Positions 45,719-55,805 are shown, counted from the stretch's first letter. The stretch is 64,000 bases of DNA from Acetivibrio alkalicellulosi (GCA_008125075.1 VLTH01000001.1:1046412-1110411), one strand, 5' to 3'. Made by a program: numbers and translations. Notes: generated from the sequence alone by a model not told the origin.

Positions 45719-46765
45719 ATGAATAGTTTAGAAAAGCCAAGAGATTTATCCATTGATACCCTAAGAGGTTTGGCTGTTTTTACAATGATTTGTGCAAATC
45801 TTGGAGCCGAAATATTAACTGAACCACATCCTCTACTATTTAGATTTTATGGAACTTTTGCCGCTCCAATATTTATTTTGCTTTCAGGTTATATGACATC
45901 TTTTTCTTCAAGCATAAAAAAATACAACTTAAGTTATTTTATTATGAGAGGATTAGTAGTTTTATTGTTTGCTGTTTTTGTAGATATGGTTTTATGGCTA
46001 TGTTATCCTCTGGTTTCTTTTGACGTTTTATACATATTAGCCTTAGGAATTCCCCTTACATACTTGTTTGGTAAACTAAGATTTTCACTTAAAGTACTTC
46101 TTGTACTAGCCATTTTTAGCATTACCCCATTACTCCAGAGTTTACTTTCCTATAGTCAGGAATGCTTTGAATTAGATCTAACAGAAAGCCCCAAATTATT
46201 GATTGCCAACTCTAATGAAATAATACGAAACTTTATAATAAATGGATGGTTTCCTTTTTTCCCATGGATCGGATTTGTTTTTTCAGGTTCAATTTTCTAT
46301 GATATTCGGACAAAAGTAAAAAATTTTGCTTCTTTAAAATTTACACTAATAGGATTGATGATTTTTTTACCTTCTTTATTGTCTTTTTTACATTTTTCTC
46401 AGATCAATTATGTAAGAGATGGCTATAGTGAACTTTTTTATCCGGCAACTCCCTTATATATTATAATGGCAATAGGATTAATAATTATATTGTTTTCAAT
46501 AATTGATTTCACTAAAAGCTTTAAGATTTACAATCCCATTAGAATCTTAGGTAAAAGAAGTTTATATGTATATATATCACATATTGCTATAATAAACTAT
46601 CTATTGGTTAATATCTTAGATGACATTAATATGCCATTGTTTCTGTTAGTCTATATTGGACTTACTATTTTTCTTGTTTTAACTGCTCATTTTTTTGGAA
46701 TTCTAAAAGCAAAATTAACTGATAACGGAGTAAAATTACCTTACATAATTAAAGTTTTATTTTAA
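45719..46765 (+). CDS. HGSNAT-like (DUF1624/DUF5009) membrane acyltransferase
   Basis: A 348-residue protein with about ten transmembrane segments. The N-terminal signature RDLSIDTLRGLAVFTMICAN is that of the heparan-alpha-glucosaminide N-acetyltransferase-like family, and GTFAAPIFILLSGY matches its second conserved block. Members transfer acetyl groups across the membrane to sugars or glycolipids. GAGGGGG precedes the ATG. It is followed after 100 bp by a LysM-GH18 protein on the same strand, suggesting a cell-surface glycan role. Confidence 0.7.
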   Translation: MNSLEKPRDLSIDTLRGLAVFTMICANLGAEILTEPHPLLFRFYGTFAAPIFILLSGYMTSFSSSIKKYNLSYFIMRGLVVLLFAVFVDMVLWLCYPLVSFDVLYILALGIPLTYLFGKLRFSLKVLLVLAIFSITPLLQSLLSYSQECFELDLTESPKLLIANSNEIIRNFIINGWFPFFPWIGFVFSGSIFYDIRTKVKNFASLKFTLIGLMIFLPSLLSFLHFSQINYVRDGYSELFYPATPLYIIMAIGLIIILFSIIDFTKSFKIYNPIRILGKRSLYVYISHIAIINYLLVNILDDINMPLFLLVYIGLTIFLVLTAHFFGILKAKLTDNGVKLPYIIKVLF

Positions 46766-46867
46766 ATGCACATTATAGCTTTATATCTTAATTTTTCTTG
46801 CAGTTTTAAAAAGTTTACATTATACTAAAATATAAGTTTTAAAATTCATAAAAAATGGAGTAAATTC

Positions 46868-48736
46868 ATGAAAAAGCTTGTATTTTTAATAATAATGTCA
46901 CTTTTATGTAACTTTAGCATATCAACTTATTCTACAACTATGGTTAATCCATTCTATGCTATAGACAGTACTACTGAGTATCAAATTATAAAAGAGCATT
47001 TGAAAGATAATAGTCATATGTATTTTCAGTGGGGACGACTTGCTAGAAACAACAATGGCATAATTCAGTTTACTGACAAAAAGTATTTTAGTATAAGTCC
47101 CCATGACAACCGTTCTGAATACGGCTTTTCTTCTAAAATTGTAATGGGTGGTTCTGATTTTGAATACATAGTGCAGCCTGGGGATTCTCTTTTTGCAATA
47201 GGAAGAAAATTTGAGGTTCCCCATTATCTTATTAGTAGTTATAACAAATTAGATGATCCAAATTCTATAAGGGCAGGTTCTATTGTAAAAATTCCCCTTG
47301 TAGAACCAGACCTAAGTAGTAAAGAAGATTATAAAAATCGTTTTCCTATCGGAAAAGCGCTATTTTCAATATACTTTGATGCTACACTATATAGCGACAA
47401 TAAAAATGCTGCAATTGAATTTTTAAATATGCAAGATGATTGTTGGGACAAATATATTATACAGCCAATAATACATACTCTTAATAATTATGAATTTGAT
47501 GGAGTTGTTCTTGATTTTGAAGCCTTTAGAGACTCTTTTGTTACCACTCATTATAGTAATTCACAAAGGACTGGTTTAAAAGAAAAATATAATAGATTCT
47601 TAAGAAAACTTAAAAATGAGCTTGATGATAAATTACTAGTAGTTATAGTTCATCCTACTAATGTGGGAGGATATTTTGACGGCTACCATATGGCTGAAAT
47701 TGAAAAAATTTCAGACTATATTATTCTTATGGCATATGATTATCAATATGTTCTAAAATATACTGCCAGCGATAATGTTCCCACAGCTCTTCATGGAAAA
47801 GTTAAAACAATAGAATCAACGTTTCATAACCAACCTTATGTACAACCTCTTTGGAAAGTAGATGAAGCAGTAGAAGAGCTATTAAAATTGGTTAAAAATA
47901 CTGATAATATTATACTGGGTATTAGTATAGTAGGCATGAAATGGGTGAAATACAGAAAAAATATCGGAGGAAGAAACTATTATTATTATGAACTTTATAG
48001 GCCTGATCTAAATTCAATAGAAAGTGTAAATGCTCTAGAAGAATATTTAGAGAATCCTGCAATATCAAAAAAGATTGTCCCCTACAATAATATCTCTAGC
48101 GAAAAAAGAAAAGAACTTACTAGAAATGGAGATGAACCCATAGAAATAGAGTATCATTTTGAAACTCCAGAAAGCCTTTATATTAAATATTATAATATTG
48201 TTACATCTTACAATCTTTCTGGGATTGCGATTTGGAGAATTGGTAAAGGAAGTCAAAATACATGGAATAAACTTGTAAATATGTTTTCAGATGAAGAAAA
48301 CATATTACCTGAACCATTACCAACTCCCCAGCCATCATCTAAAAACACTCAGATAATACTTAAAATTGGTGAAAAACACATGACTATTAATGGACAAATA
48401 AAAGAAATCGATCCAGGAAGAGACACTATGCCTGTCATTATTGAAAATAGAACTCTTGTACCAATAAGAGTAATTATCGAATCCCTTGGTGGTAATATTT
48501 ATTGGTATGGTGAAAAAAACACAGTTATTATCCAGTACAAAGAAACTGAAATAGAAATGACCATTGATAGTAAAATAATAAAAGTTGGTGGTACAATCTT
48601 TCATATAGATGTGGCTCCACAAATAATTAATGACAGAACTTATATACCACTAAGATTCCTGCTTGAAAATCTAGGGTTTAATGTGGAATGGGACAGTTTT
48701 GAACAAAAAGTTGTAATAGACACTTACTCACAGTAA
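46868..48736 (+). CDS. LysM / GH18-type glycosidase with copper-amine-oxidase-N domain
   Basis: 622 residues with an N-terminal signal peptide (about 1-24). A LysM repeat (about 98-144; YIVQPGDSLFAIGRKFEVPH) binds peptidoglycan or chitin. The GH18-like catalytic barrel covers about 155-470; its strand-4 motif reads FDGVVLDFEAF, placing Glu as acid/base. The C-terminus (about 495-620) is a Cu-amine-oxidase-N-like module common in clostridial envelope proteins (RTLVPIRVIIESLGGN, RTYIPLRFLLENLGF). Architecture resembles spore-cortex enzymes of the SleL/YaaH group. GGAG lies before the ATG. Confidence 0.85.
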   Translation: MKKLVFLIIMSLLCNFSISTYSTTMVNPFYAIDSTTEYQIIKEHLKDNSHMYFQWGRLARNNNGIIQFTDKKYFSISPHDNRSEYGFSSKIVMGGSDFEYIVQPGDSLFAIGRKFEVPHYLISSYNKLDDPNSIRAGSIVKIPLVEPDLSSKEDYKNRFPIGKALFSIYFDATLYSDNKNAAIEFLNMQDDCWDKYIIQPIIHTLNNYEFDGVVLDFEAFRDSFVTTHYSNSQRTGLKEKYNRFLRKLKNELDDKLLVVIVHPTNVGGYFDGYHMAEIEKISDYIILMAYDYQYVLKYTASDNVPTALHGKVKTIESTFHNQPYVQPLWKVDEAVEELLKLVKNTDNIILGISIVGMKWVKYRKNIGGRNYYYYELYRPDLNSIESVNALEEYLENPAISKKIVPYNNISSEKRKELTRNGDEPIEIEYHFETPESLYIKYYNIVTSYNLSGIAIWRIGKGSQNTWNKLVNMFSDEENILPEPLPTPQPSSKNTQIILKIGEKHMTINGQIKEIDPGRDTMPVIIENRTLVPIRVIIESLGGNIYWYGEKNTVIIQYKETEIEMTIDSKIIKVGGTIFHIDVAPQIINDRTYIPLRFLLENLGFNVEWDSFEQKVVIDTYSQ

Positions 48737-48952
48737 ATTAACCAAGAAGCTTGTTTTATCTTGCATAATGATAATCTAGCCATTTAGCTACACTCCTCAT
48801 CGATGCATTCCGTTATTTTCTTTATTGCACAACCAGGAAACTTTTCAAAACCATTTATATACGCATAAACCAATGGATAAATTTTAAACCTTGTAAGTAA
48901 ATCTACAACAAATTGTTTTTCTATATCGTCAAATATATTATAAAACACTACT

Positions 48953-49006
48953 AAAAAAAACCATTTTAATTACTACTTTTCTTTGGAAATGTAGTAATCA
49001 AAATGG
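48953..49006 (-). terminator. Rho-independent terminator of the GH16 gene
   Basis: CCATTTTAATTACTAC (48961-48976) and GTAGTAATCAAAATGG (48991-49006) form a near-perfect 16-bp stem; on the minus strand it is followed by T8 (48960-48953), 24 bp downstream of the GH16 stop. Confidence 0.8.
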
Positions 49007-49029
49007 CTTCATAAATAGCTCAATTAAGC

Positions 49030-52000
49030 TTATTGTTTTATTAATGATATATCATCGAGATAAACAGTAGTTGCTACTGATGTCTTATCTGGTATAGTAC
49101 CAAAGTTTATAGTTAATACACCGTCGCTAATTGACTCATTAGGTGTAAATGTGAGTGTATAGTTATCATCCTCTGTTGTTAAATCAAAGGTACTTCCACC
49201 ATACCAGCTATAAACAGAATCCAATATATCTACTTTTATACTTCTTGCATCAAGTGCTCTTGCTTTAAAAGATAAAGTATATGTTACATCCTTTTCCAAT
49301 AACAAATTCTCTTGTTTAATTTGAGGTGTATATTCTTTGATACCTGCCTTGGTAATATTAACTTCAAGCTCTCCTGCAACTATATTAAAAGAACCTGTTG
49401 CAGTACCATTAGAAGCACCTTCCGGTTCATCTTCCCAATTTCCACCCCAATATTCCAACCAATGCTCTTTTTCATTATCAAAGGTTCCATTTAATATTAA
49501 GTTAGCAGGAGGTACAACCTTTCTTACTACAACATTATCAATTGTTACCTCATGTTGAGCATAAGGTGTATTATCAGTATTACCCAGTGCAAAACTAAAC
49601 CTTGATGCTGAATCTGTAGCATTATTCATTGTAAATTCGTATGTGTATGTCTTCATTTCATTTGTGATTAAAACATTTTCCTGAAAATACGATATCCAAT
49701 CGCCTGTTTTTTGCAGTTGAACCACTATATTTCTATCGAGTGTTGATTTAGCATCAAAAGAAACTTCATATGATTGTCCTTCTTCTAGTTGGATATTATC
49801 TTGATACAATTGCACATTCCATCCCTCACTACCAACTGAATCGATGAATGCCTTAAATTGTTCCTCAGGATTTCCAAAGGTTGCTACACCAGTACTAAGT
49901 GCTTCATAATTCCAACCTGTTAGGTTATTAAATACCCCATTAACAAGTAAATTCCCTTCAACTTCATCTGTAGTTATTTTTTTCATAATCACATTGTCAA
50001 TATAAACATCTGCATCATTTCCCCCTAAATTGAACTTGAACTCTCCATTCTTATCTGAGGGTTCCTCCATTGTAAATTCAAATTGGTATGTATTATTCTC
50101 TTTACCTATTTCAATAGTGGTAGAAAAAATGATACTATTATTCATATTACTTGCAATTTCCACATCAATAGTTCTTGCTTCTTCTGCACTTGCATCAAAA
50201 CTCACCGTATAAGATTTACCATTTTCAATATTAATTCCTGATTGAACCAATTTGATTGCTTCTTTTGAATCTCCCCCATTTTCTATTCTTGACTCAAATC
50301 TACGTTCATTCACTGCGCTTCCAATATAAGGTGCAGCACTTGCAGTGTCATCTGTAGTAAAATTCCAGAAACCCATTCTATTTATGCCTTGATCAAATGT
50401 ACCATTATATATATAATTACCTGTTAGAAGGGCAGGTCTTGCTACTGTAGAAGGATCTACCACCGGTGCATCTTCTGTCTTAATTAGTTTAACATTATCA
50501 ATCCAGATATCATTATTGTCTAAACCCATATTAAATTCAAATCGTGCTTTAACATCAGTATTATCATTCATAGTGAATTCAAACTGATAGGATTCCATTT
50601 CTGTTGAAAGCATAAATGGTGCAATTCCTGCATAATCTTTCCATCCTCGATCCCCATCACCACCTATTTTCAGTTTTATCTCCCTTGCTTCCTTGCATCT
50701 TGCATCAAAAGAAGCTCTATATTTTGCACCTTTTTCAAGATGGATTGGTGCCTGAAGTAATTGTACACTGTAGTCAGTCGTTCCACCATTTTCTATCTGT
50801 ACATGCATAACACCTTCATCTACATTGACTTTTGCATTTCCTCCAGGTCCCTTTAAAAAAGTCCAGTAAGATGTATTTGGAATACCCTCTATACCAATTG
50901 CTGCAGAATCTTCTATATTAAAACTACCATTATAGATATAATTTCCATCCTCAAGAGGTTCTCTTGCACTTTTCTCTTCGCTGACTGGTTTTTCCCTTTC
51001 AGAATATTCATTCTTTTGATATACTCTTACATAATCCACAGCCATTTGTTGAGGGAAAATTGTTGTTTCATCAGGATTTCCTGGCCAACTGCCTCCAACA
51101 GATATGTTTAGAATCAAAAAGAAATCTTGATCAAAAGGTGCAGGATAAGTATAATCATCAGCTTGGTTTGGATCTCTAGAGTACCAATCATTAGCAGTAT
51201 GATATAATTTCCCATCTATATACCAACGTATTTCACCTGGTTCCCATTCTATTGAATAAATATGATAATTATCACCAAAGCTCTGACCTTCCGGCAAGAA
51301 ATATGTTCCTTGAGATTCTTTATGTGGTTCTCCAAAATGAGCTGTTCCATGAAGTTTATTAGGAATATGACCCAAAAGCTCCATGATATCTATTTCACCA
51401 CATTTTGGCCATGTACCATAGAATGGTTCATCTTCTGGCATCATCCAAATTGCCGGCCATATACCTTGCCCTGTAGGCATTTTTGCTCTTACTTCAAACT
51501 TCCCATATGTCCAAAATTGTTTTCCTTTAGTAATTAATTTCCCTGATGAGTAATTATATGTTTCACCACTAGGCTCTGTAATATCTTCTTTTCTAGCTTC
51601 GATAATTAATGAACCATCTTTGATATAAGCATTATTTTGTGTGTAGGATTGTATCTCTTTATTCCATCTTCCGTTGGTTGGAACATCATAGCTCCAATTA
51701 TCCATGTTTATTTCTGAACCATCAAACTCATCGCTCCATACCAGTATCCACTCATTATTAGGATCTTCAGGGGTAACAGTCGGGCTTGGGGTAACAGATG
51801 GTCTTGGTGTACTTGGTGTACTCGGTGTACTCGGTGTACTCGGTGTACTCGGTGTACTTGGTGTACTTGGTGTACTTGGTGTACTTGGTGTACTTGGTGT
51901 AGTAGAAGGTTTTGAATCATCTATTTCAACTACTTTTAATTGACCATTTAAAATATAGTTCATTGATGATTTTTCAACTGTTTCACCATTTATTTTAACA

Positions 52001-53103
52001 TTATCGGCAGATACTTTTAAATTCATTTTTGCTTCTTTGGTTTCTATCAATGCTCCTTCTGATTGAACATCAACCTGTTCAAAATCACCAGCAAAAACGA
52101 TTTTACTACCAGCTAGAAGTTGGGAATCAACTATAACTTCTCTAAATCCATCCCCTTTCAATTCCTTTTCTTCAAGTTTTGCATTGGATTTAATTATAAT
52201 ACTTTCAACAGAAGTATTTTCTGAAGTTATAATTCTAACTTCGTGATTACACTTTTTATTAACAATAACCTTGCCTAGTTTTGTATTAATAAAATGTACG
52301 CTGTTATTTCCTCCACCATTAACATAAACTATTCCCTTTACATTAACTCCATCAAGAGTTACATCTCCATTTTGAATTCCCGGAGCTAGATATAAGTCAC
52401 CATTTATTACTGTATTTTCTAAAACAACCCCTTCACTATTAATCAGTACGTTTCCGTTTATTTCTTTAGCTGAATAGTTACCTTTTTTATTATATAAAGA
52501 TGAAATAATTTGACTTAATATTTTAATTGTCTCTGCACGGGTAATGTAATTATCAGGCTTAAAAGTACCATCTCTATAACCTTTTATGTATCCTTTTTCC
52601 ATCATTGCGCTAACAGACTTTTTTGCATATTCCTTGACTGAGTTTCCATCTTTAAGCTTACTTATATTACTATCATTATTGCTTTGTATTTCAAAAACTT
52701 TAGCCAAAATAACAACGGATTCTTGTCTTGTAATATAATTTTCAGGTTTAAAAATATTATTCTCATAACCTACAATATAACCTGATGCCCTTGCCTTTAA
52801 TATTTCATCAGCAAACCATTTTGAGTTATCTACATCTAAAAACTGTTTTTGACTTAACTCATAGAATCCAAATACTTTATTAACTAATGTGACAAATTCC
52901 CCTCTTGTGATGTTATTATCAGGTTTTATCATTCCATTCTCGTAACCTTGTAAAATCCCTTTTTCAACCCATTTACTCAAGTCTTCTGATGCCCAATGCC
53001 CATTAATATCATTAATCGCAACAGAAGCTTCTGCGGGTTTTGCTGACAAACCAGATAATAATAATAAAATTACTAGTGCTGCTGACAAAAATTTCTTATA
53101 CAT
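49030..53103 (-). CDS. SLH-anchored GH16 laminarinase/beta-glucanase with four CBM4/9-like modules
   Basis: 1357 residues. Signal peptide about 1-27; three SLH repeats (about 29-78, 83-133 and 145-197; for example ITRGEFV, ITRQESV, ITRAETI) for cell-wall anchoring; a beta-helix-like spacer (about 205-385); a (Pro-Ser-Thr)10 linker (about 398-440); a GH16 domain (about 445-690) with catalytic CGEIDIMELLG. Then four carbohydrate-binding modules of the CBM4/9 type, each opening like YIYNGSF or LILNGTF and closing with (W/Y)IDNV. Hydrolyses beta-1,3(-1,4)-glucans at the cell surface; overall resembles clostridial Lic16A-type enzymes. LacI-type operators lie upstream. Confidence 0.93.
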   Translation of the reverse strand: MYKKFLSAALVILLLLSGLSAKPAEASVAINDINGHWASEDLSKWVEKGILQGYENGMIKPDNNITRGEFVTLVNKVFGFYELSQKQFLDVDNSKWFADEILKARASGYIVGYENNIFKPENYITRQESVVILAKVFEIQSNNDSNISKLKDGNSVKEYAKKSVSAMMEKGYIKGYRDGTFKPDNYITRAETIKILSQIISSLYNKKGNYSAKEINGNVLINSEGVVLENTVINGDLYLAPGIQNGDVTLDGVNVKGIVYVNGGGNNSVHFINTKLGKVIVNKKCNHEVRIITSENTSVESIIIKSNAKLEEKELKGDGFREVIVDSQLLAGSKIVFAGDFEQVDVQSEGALIETKEAKMNLKVSADNVKINGETVEKSSMNYILNGQLKVVEIDDSKPSTTPSTPSTPSTPSTPSTPSTPSTPSTPSTPSTPRPSVTPSPTVTPEDPNNEWILVWSDEFDGSEINMDNWSYDVPTNGRWNKEIQSYTQNNAYIKDGSLIIEARKEDITEPSGETYNYSSGKLITKGKQFWTYGKFEVRAKMPTGQGIWPAIWMMPEDEPFYGTWPKCGEIDIMELLGHIPNKLHGTAHFGEPHKESQGTYFLPEGQSFGDNYHIYSIEWEPGEIRWYIDGKLYHTANDWYSRDPNQADDYTYPAPFDQDFFLILNISVGGSWPGNPDETTIFPQQMAVDYVRVYQKNEYSEREKPVSEEKSAREPLEDGNYIYNGSFNIEDSAAIGIEGIPNTSYWTFLKGPGGNAKVNVDEGVMHVQIENGGTTDYSVQLLQAPIHLEKGAKYRASFDARCKEAREIKLKIGGDGDRGWKDYAGIAPFMLSTEMESYQFEFTMNDNTDVKARFEFNMGLDNNDIWIDNVKLIKTEDAPVVDPSTVARPALLTGNYIYNGTFDQGINRMGFWNFTTDDTASAAPYIGSAVNERRFESRIENGGDSKEAIKLVQSGINIENGKSYTVSFDASAEEARTIDVEIASNMNNSIIFSTTIEIGKENNTYQFEFTMEEPSDKNGEFKFNLGGNDADVYIDNVIMKKITTDEVEGNLLVNGVFNNLTGWNYEALSTGVATFGNPEEQFKAFIDSVGSEGWNVQLYQDNIQLEEGQSYEVSFDAKSTLDRNIVVQLQKTGDWISYFQENVLITNEMKTYTYEFTMNNATDSASRFSFALGNTDNTPYAQHEVTIDNVVVRKVVPPANLILNGTFDNEKEHWLEYWGGNWEDEPEGASNGTATGSFNIVAGELEVNITKAGIKEYTPQIKQENLLLEKDVTYTLSFKARALDARSIKVDILDSVYSWYGGSTFDLTTEDDNYTLTFTPNESISDGVLTINFGTIPDKTSVATTVYLDDISLIKQ
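51806..51903. repeat. 9-bp tandem repeat encoding the Pro-Ser-Thr linker
   Basis: About ten copies of GGTGTACT(T/C) (minus strand: Ser-Thr-Pro codons) in the linker between the SLH part and the GH16 domain. Near-identical units are prone to slippage and length variation in steps of three residues. Confidence 0.85.
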
Positions 53104-53258
53104 TTTTTTATCCCCCTTATAAATCTGATATATTTTGATACATATCCTAGGTCTTGCTGCAAACTAATGAGTCATTAGCTTGCCATAAAAAGCAACTATG
53201 TATTCTAAAAAGCTTGTTTCAAAAAACAAACTTATTGAGAAAATTATTATATATTTAA

Positions 53259-53344
53259 AATTGTACACGCGTACAATTAAAGATAAAATTATGTACACGC
53301 GTACAATTTATTTTAATCCATACTCCACAAACTAATATTGTCAA
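53259..53344 (-). promoter_or_regulatory. GH16 gene promoter with two LacI-type operators
   Basis: On the minus strand TTGACA (53344-53339) and TATGGA (53322-53317) form a promoter with a 16-bp spacer. Downstream lie two copies of the operator: AATTGTACACGCGTACAATT (53259-53278) and ATGTACACGCGTACAATT (53291-53308), centres 30 bp apart. The GTAC-ACGC-GTAC core is LacI/GalR-like. A weaker copy is near the lacI-type gene. Confidence 0.75.
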
Positions 53345-53430
53345 GTTAGTATGTTTAATCTTAATATATTAAAATACATTTCCTAAGCTTATACACTTAG
53401 CTTATTACTTTTTTTCAGAAGTGTTTATTA

Positions 53431-54459
53431 TTAAAGTTCTTTAGTTGATTCACGAATTACAAGATTTGTCTTAATCTTAATTTCATTCTTTATAAAATGT
53501 TTATTTTTACAGAAGTAATTTAATGCCTCAATACATTCTCTAGCAATGTCTTGTAACGGTGCATCTACTGTTGTTAATGATGGCATAATATAGTTTCCGA
53601 TTACAATATTATCAAACCCTATTACAGATATATCATCAGGAACCTTTAATCCTCTTTCTTTAATGGCTTTAATTGCGCTAATGGCCATTCCATCATTAGC
53701 ACAGAAAATAGCTGTTATATTCTCTTGTAATATTTCATGTGCCAATAAATAACCACTGTCTTCAAGAAAGTTGCCTTCACGTATTATATTTGTGTCAAAG
53801 CACAAATTTGCATCATTTAATGCCTTTTTATATCCTTCGTAACGTTCTATACCTGAAAGCTTTCTTAAGTCCCCGGATATATGTCCTATTCTTGTATGAC
53901 CTAATTTAATCAGAAACTGTGTTGCCTCGTAACCACCCTCAAAGTTATCTAAATTTATAACTAAGCGATTTGAATTTTCCACCATACTTTTAAACTGACG
54001 ATCAATAATAATTGTTGGATATTGTGATATAATCATATCGTCAAGTTGAGAATTTTCATTAAATGCACCTATGAAAATACCGCTAAAAATCATGCGGCTT
54101 ATGAAAAGATCCCTTGCTTCATTTAATTGTTTAACTGAAGTTACAATTGATACTAAGACTTGAAACCCAAAATTGTTTGCCTGATCTATTATAAAATTTA
54201 CAAGCTGTGAAAAATAAGTGCTTTTTGATACTCTTGTGGTAGATTCCGAGATATTAATATCTATAACAAATAAACCTATTACGTTACTAGCTATACCAGC
54301 TAAACGTCTAGCAGGTGCTATTGGAACATAATTATTTTCCTTTATTATTGATAGAATCATTTCTCGAGTCTCTGCCTTTACGTTTTTGTCATTGTTAATG
54401 ACTCTAGATACAGTAGCTCTAGAAACACCACATAATTTTGCTATTTCACCACTAGTCAT
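53431..54459 (-). CDS. LacI/GalR-family transcriptional regulator
   Basis: 342 residues. The N-terminal HTH is SGEIAKLCGVSRATVSRVIN, followed by the hinge helix ARRLAGIASNVIG, which inserts at the CG centre of the operator. The periplasmic-binding-like effector domain (about 60-335) has YPTIIIDRQF, HTRIGHISGD and ISVIGFDNI. The effector is probably an oligosaccharide from beta-glucan. It lies upstream of the GH16 gene on the same strand; operator-like sites near both genes suggest it represses GH16 and itself. GAGGTGG precedes the ATG. Confidence 0.9.
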   Translation of the reverse strand: MTSGEIAKLCGVSRATVSRVINNDKNVKAETREMILSIIKENNYVPIAPARRLAGIASNVIGLFVIDINISESTTRVSKSTYFSQLVNFIIDQANNFGFQVLVSIVTSVKQLNEARDLFISRMIFSGIFIGAFNENSQLDDMIISQYPTIIIDRQFKSMVENSNRLVINLDNFEGGYEATQFLIKLGHTRIGHISGDLRKLSGIERYEGYKKALNDANLCFDTNIIREGNFLEDSGYLLAHEILQENITAIFCANDGMAISAIKAIKERGLKVPDDISVIGFDNIVIGNYIMPSLTTVDAPLQDIARECIEALNYFCKNKHFIKNEIKIKTNLVIRESTKEL

Positions 54460-54748
54460 CTTCCACCTCGCCTGAACACTTATATGCTTTAATTGATATG
54501 TAACCTAATTTTAGTATAATCTAAGAACCCTGATATTGCTATAATCTCAATATCCTTCTCTGTAATAAAGGTATCAAAATGTGTTTTACTAAAGATTTCG
54601 TATTGTGATATCCATCCACCTAGATTTATACCTAATTTATAACTAACCATTTACTATCCCCTAAACTATTGACTATTAAATATTTTTATGTTTTAAAATG
54701 CAAAACAATTAGAGCTCCATCATCAGTATACTTTACAAATCAATTCGA

Positions 54749-54766
54749 TTGTACGCGCGTCCAATT
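54749..54766. promoter_or_regulatory. Third LacI-type operator-like site
   Basis: TTGTACGCGCGTCCAATT differs from the two GH16 operators by two bases within the 16-bp core. It lies about 290 bp upstream of the lacI-type start, compatible with autoregulation. Confidence 0.5.
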
Positions 54767-54823
54767 GCATATATAAATTATATCATGTTCTGTTATACTA
54801 TGCAATACGTTATAAATCAATAC

Positions 54824-54858
54824 GGTTGTATATTTTTCAAGTGAAGAAAAACATGAAA
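54824..54858. repeat. Dispersed intergenic motif, copy 4 (weak)
   Basis: GGTTGTATATTTTTCAAG followed by TGAAGAAAAACATG; shares the core with copies at 1859, 15316 and 39436 but lacks the CACCC end. Confidence 0.35.
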
Positions 54859-54917
54859 GAAACATTGTAAATCATGTTGAAGAGCCTGTTAATGCCACAA
54901 GGATAGGGAGAGCTTGT

Positions 54918-55223
54918 TCAATATGGAGGTAGTATTCTCCTGATGACATATAATACAATTACAGGAATAAAAATAAGGTTTCGACATAGGCTCAGACCCC
55001 AAAAAGGTTCTTTAATCTGAATATCAGAGCTTCTCTTATTTTTATTACCAAGTACTTTACCTAAATCCTCAAAATACTTCATAGAATATGGAAATAAATA
55101 GATGCTTTTTCGCAAGTCTTCCGGAATTCCTGCCACTGTTACACTTCCTCCCAAAATACTACCTAAAATAGCTGCTGTAGTATCAGTATCACAACTTTCA
55201 CTATAATCTTTTTTGAAATACAC
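54918..55223 (-). pseudogene. C-terminal stump of an ADP-ribosylglycohydrolase
   Basis: About 100 residues. SESCDTDTTAAILGSILGG then VTVAGIPEDLRKSI matches the conserved Mg-binding C-terminal segment (GxDxDT-xAAIxG) of the DraG/ARH family; the 200 or so preceding residues are missing. The tail after residue 60 is unrelated (hydrophobic). The start of the fragment overlaps the end of the GNAT gene. Confidence 0.65.
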
Positions 55224-55659
55224 TTGTTTCTATGCCAAACTCATCTATAAGATTCTCAACAAACTGCCAATCTAATTTTTTATAATACTCTAAAGCATGT
55301 TCTGTTCTCAAGTACAAAACATCATATCCAAGTCTTTTCGCAATAGTTTTTATTTCCTCTATTAGAACTTTTCCAATTCCTTGATTTCTATGCTCTTCTG
55401 ATACATAAAGACCTCCCAACCAAGGAGTGTAATCTCTTAATTTTAAATCATTTTCTAATAATGATGCTACACCAACACAAACATCTTTATTAATAGCCAC
55501 TATTGATATTGGAATTGACTCTATTTTTCTTTGTTTAAAACTTTTTTCTACCTTCTCATATGGAATTCCAACTCTAATTCCATCAACAAATTCAGTATAT
55601 ATCCATTTTGCAACAATGTCTATATACTGTATATTATCACATAAATATTCTATTTCCAC
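55201..55659 (-). CDS. GNAT-family N-acetyltransferase
   Basis: 152 residues, GTG start at 55659 with AAGGGGTG upstream. The CoA-binding motif is EEHRNQGIGKVLIEEI, with YYKKLDWQFVE near the end. Close to aminoglycoside/small-molecule acetyltransferase-like proteins; substrate unknown. Its stop lies within the adjoining ADP-ribosylglycohydrolase stump, so a deletion may have joined the two. Confidence 0.85.
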   Translation of the reverse strand: MEIEYLCDNIQYIDIVAKWIYTEFVDGIRVGIPYEKVEKSFKQRKIESIPISIVAINKDVCVGVASLLENDLKLRDYTPWLGGLYVSEEHRNQGIGKVLIEEIKTIAKRLGYDVLYLRTEHALEYYKKLDWQFVENLIDEFGIETSVFQKRL

Positions 55660-55805
55660 AAAATCACCCCTTATAAGCTATTAAAACACCTAACAAAGAC
55701 TTTCAGCGAACGTCTCAAAGGACAAAGTGAATGACCTCTGTGTAGCATAGAGAACCCTTTAATGCATTCTCCTTAGAAGTGCTTTGATATTTGTCCTTTA
55801 TAAAA

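Noticed and set aside
51704..51943. Plus- and minus-strand frames of short repeats (GVLGVL, QVHQVH)
   Set aside because: Translations of the 9-bp linker repeat of the GH16 gene in wrong frames.
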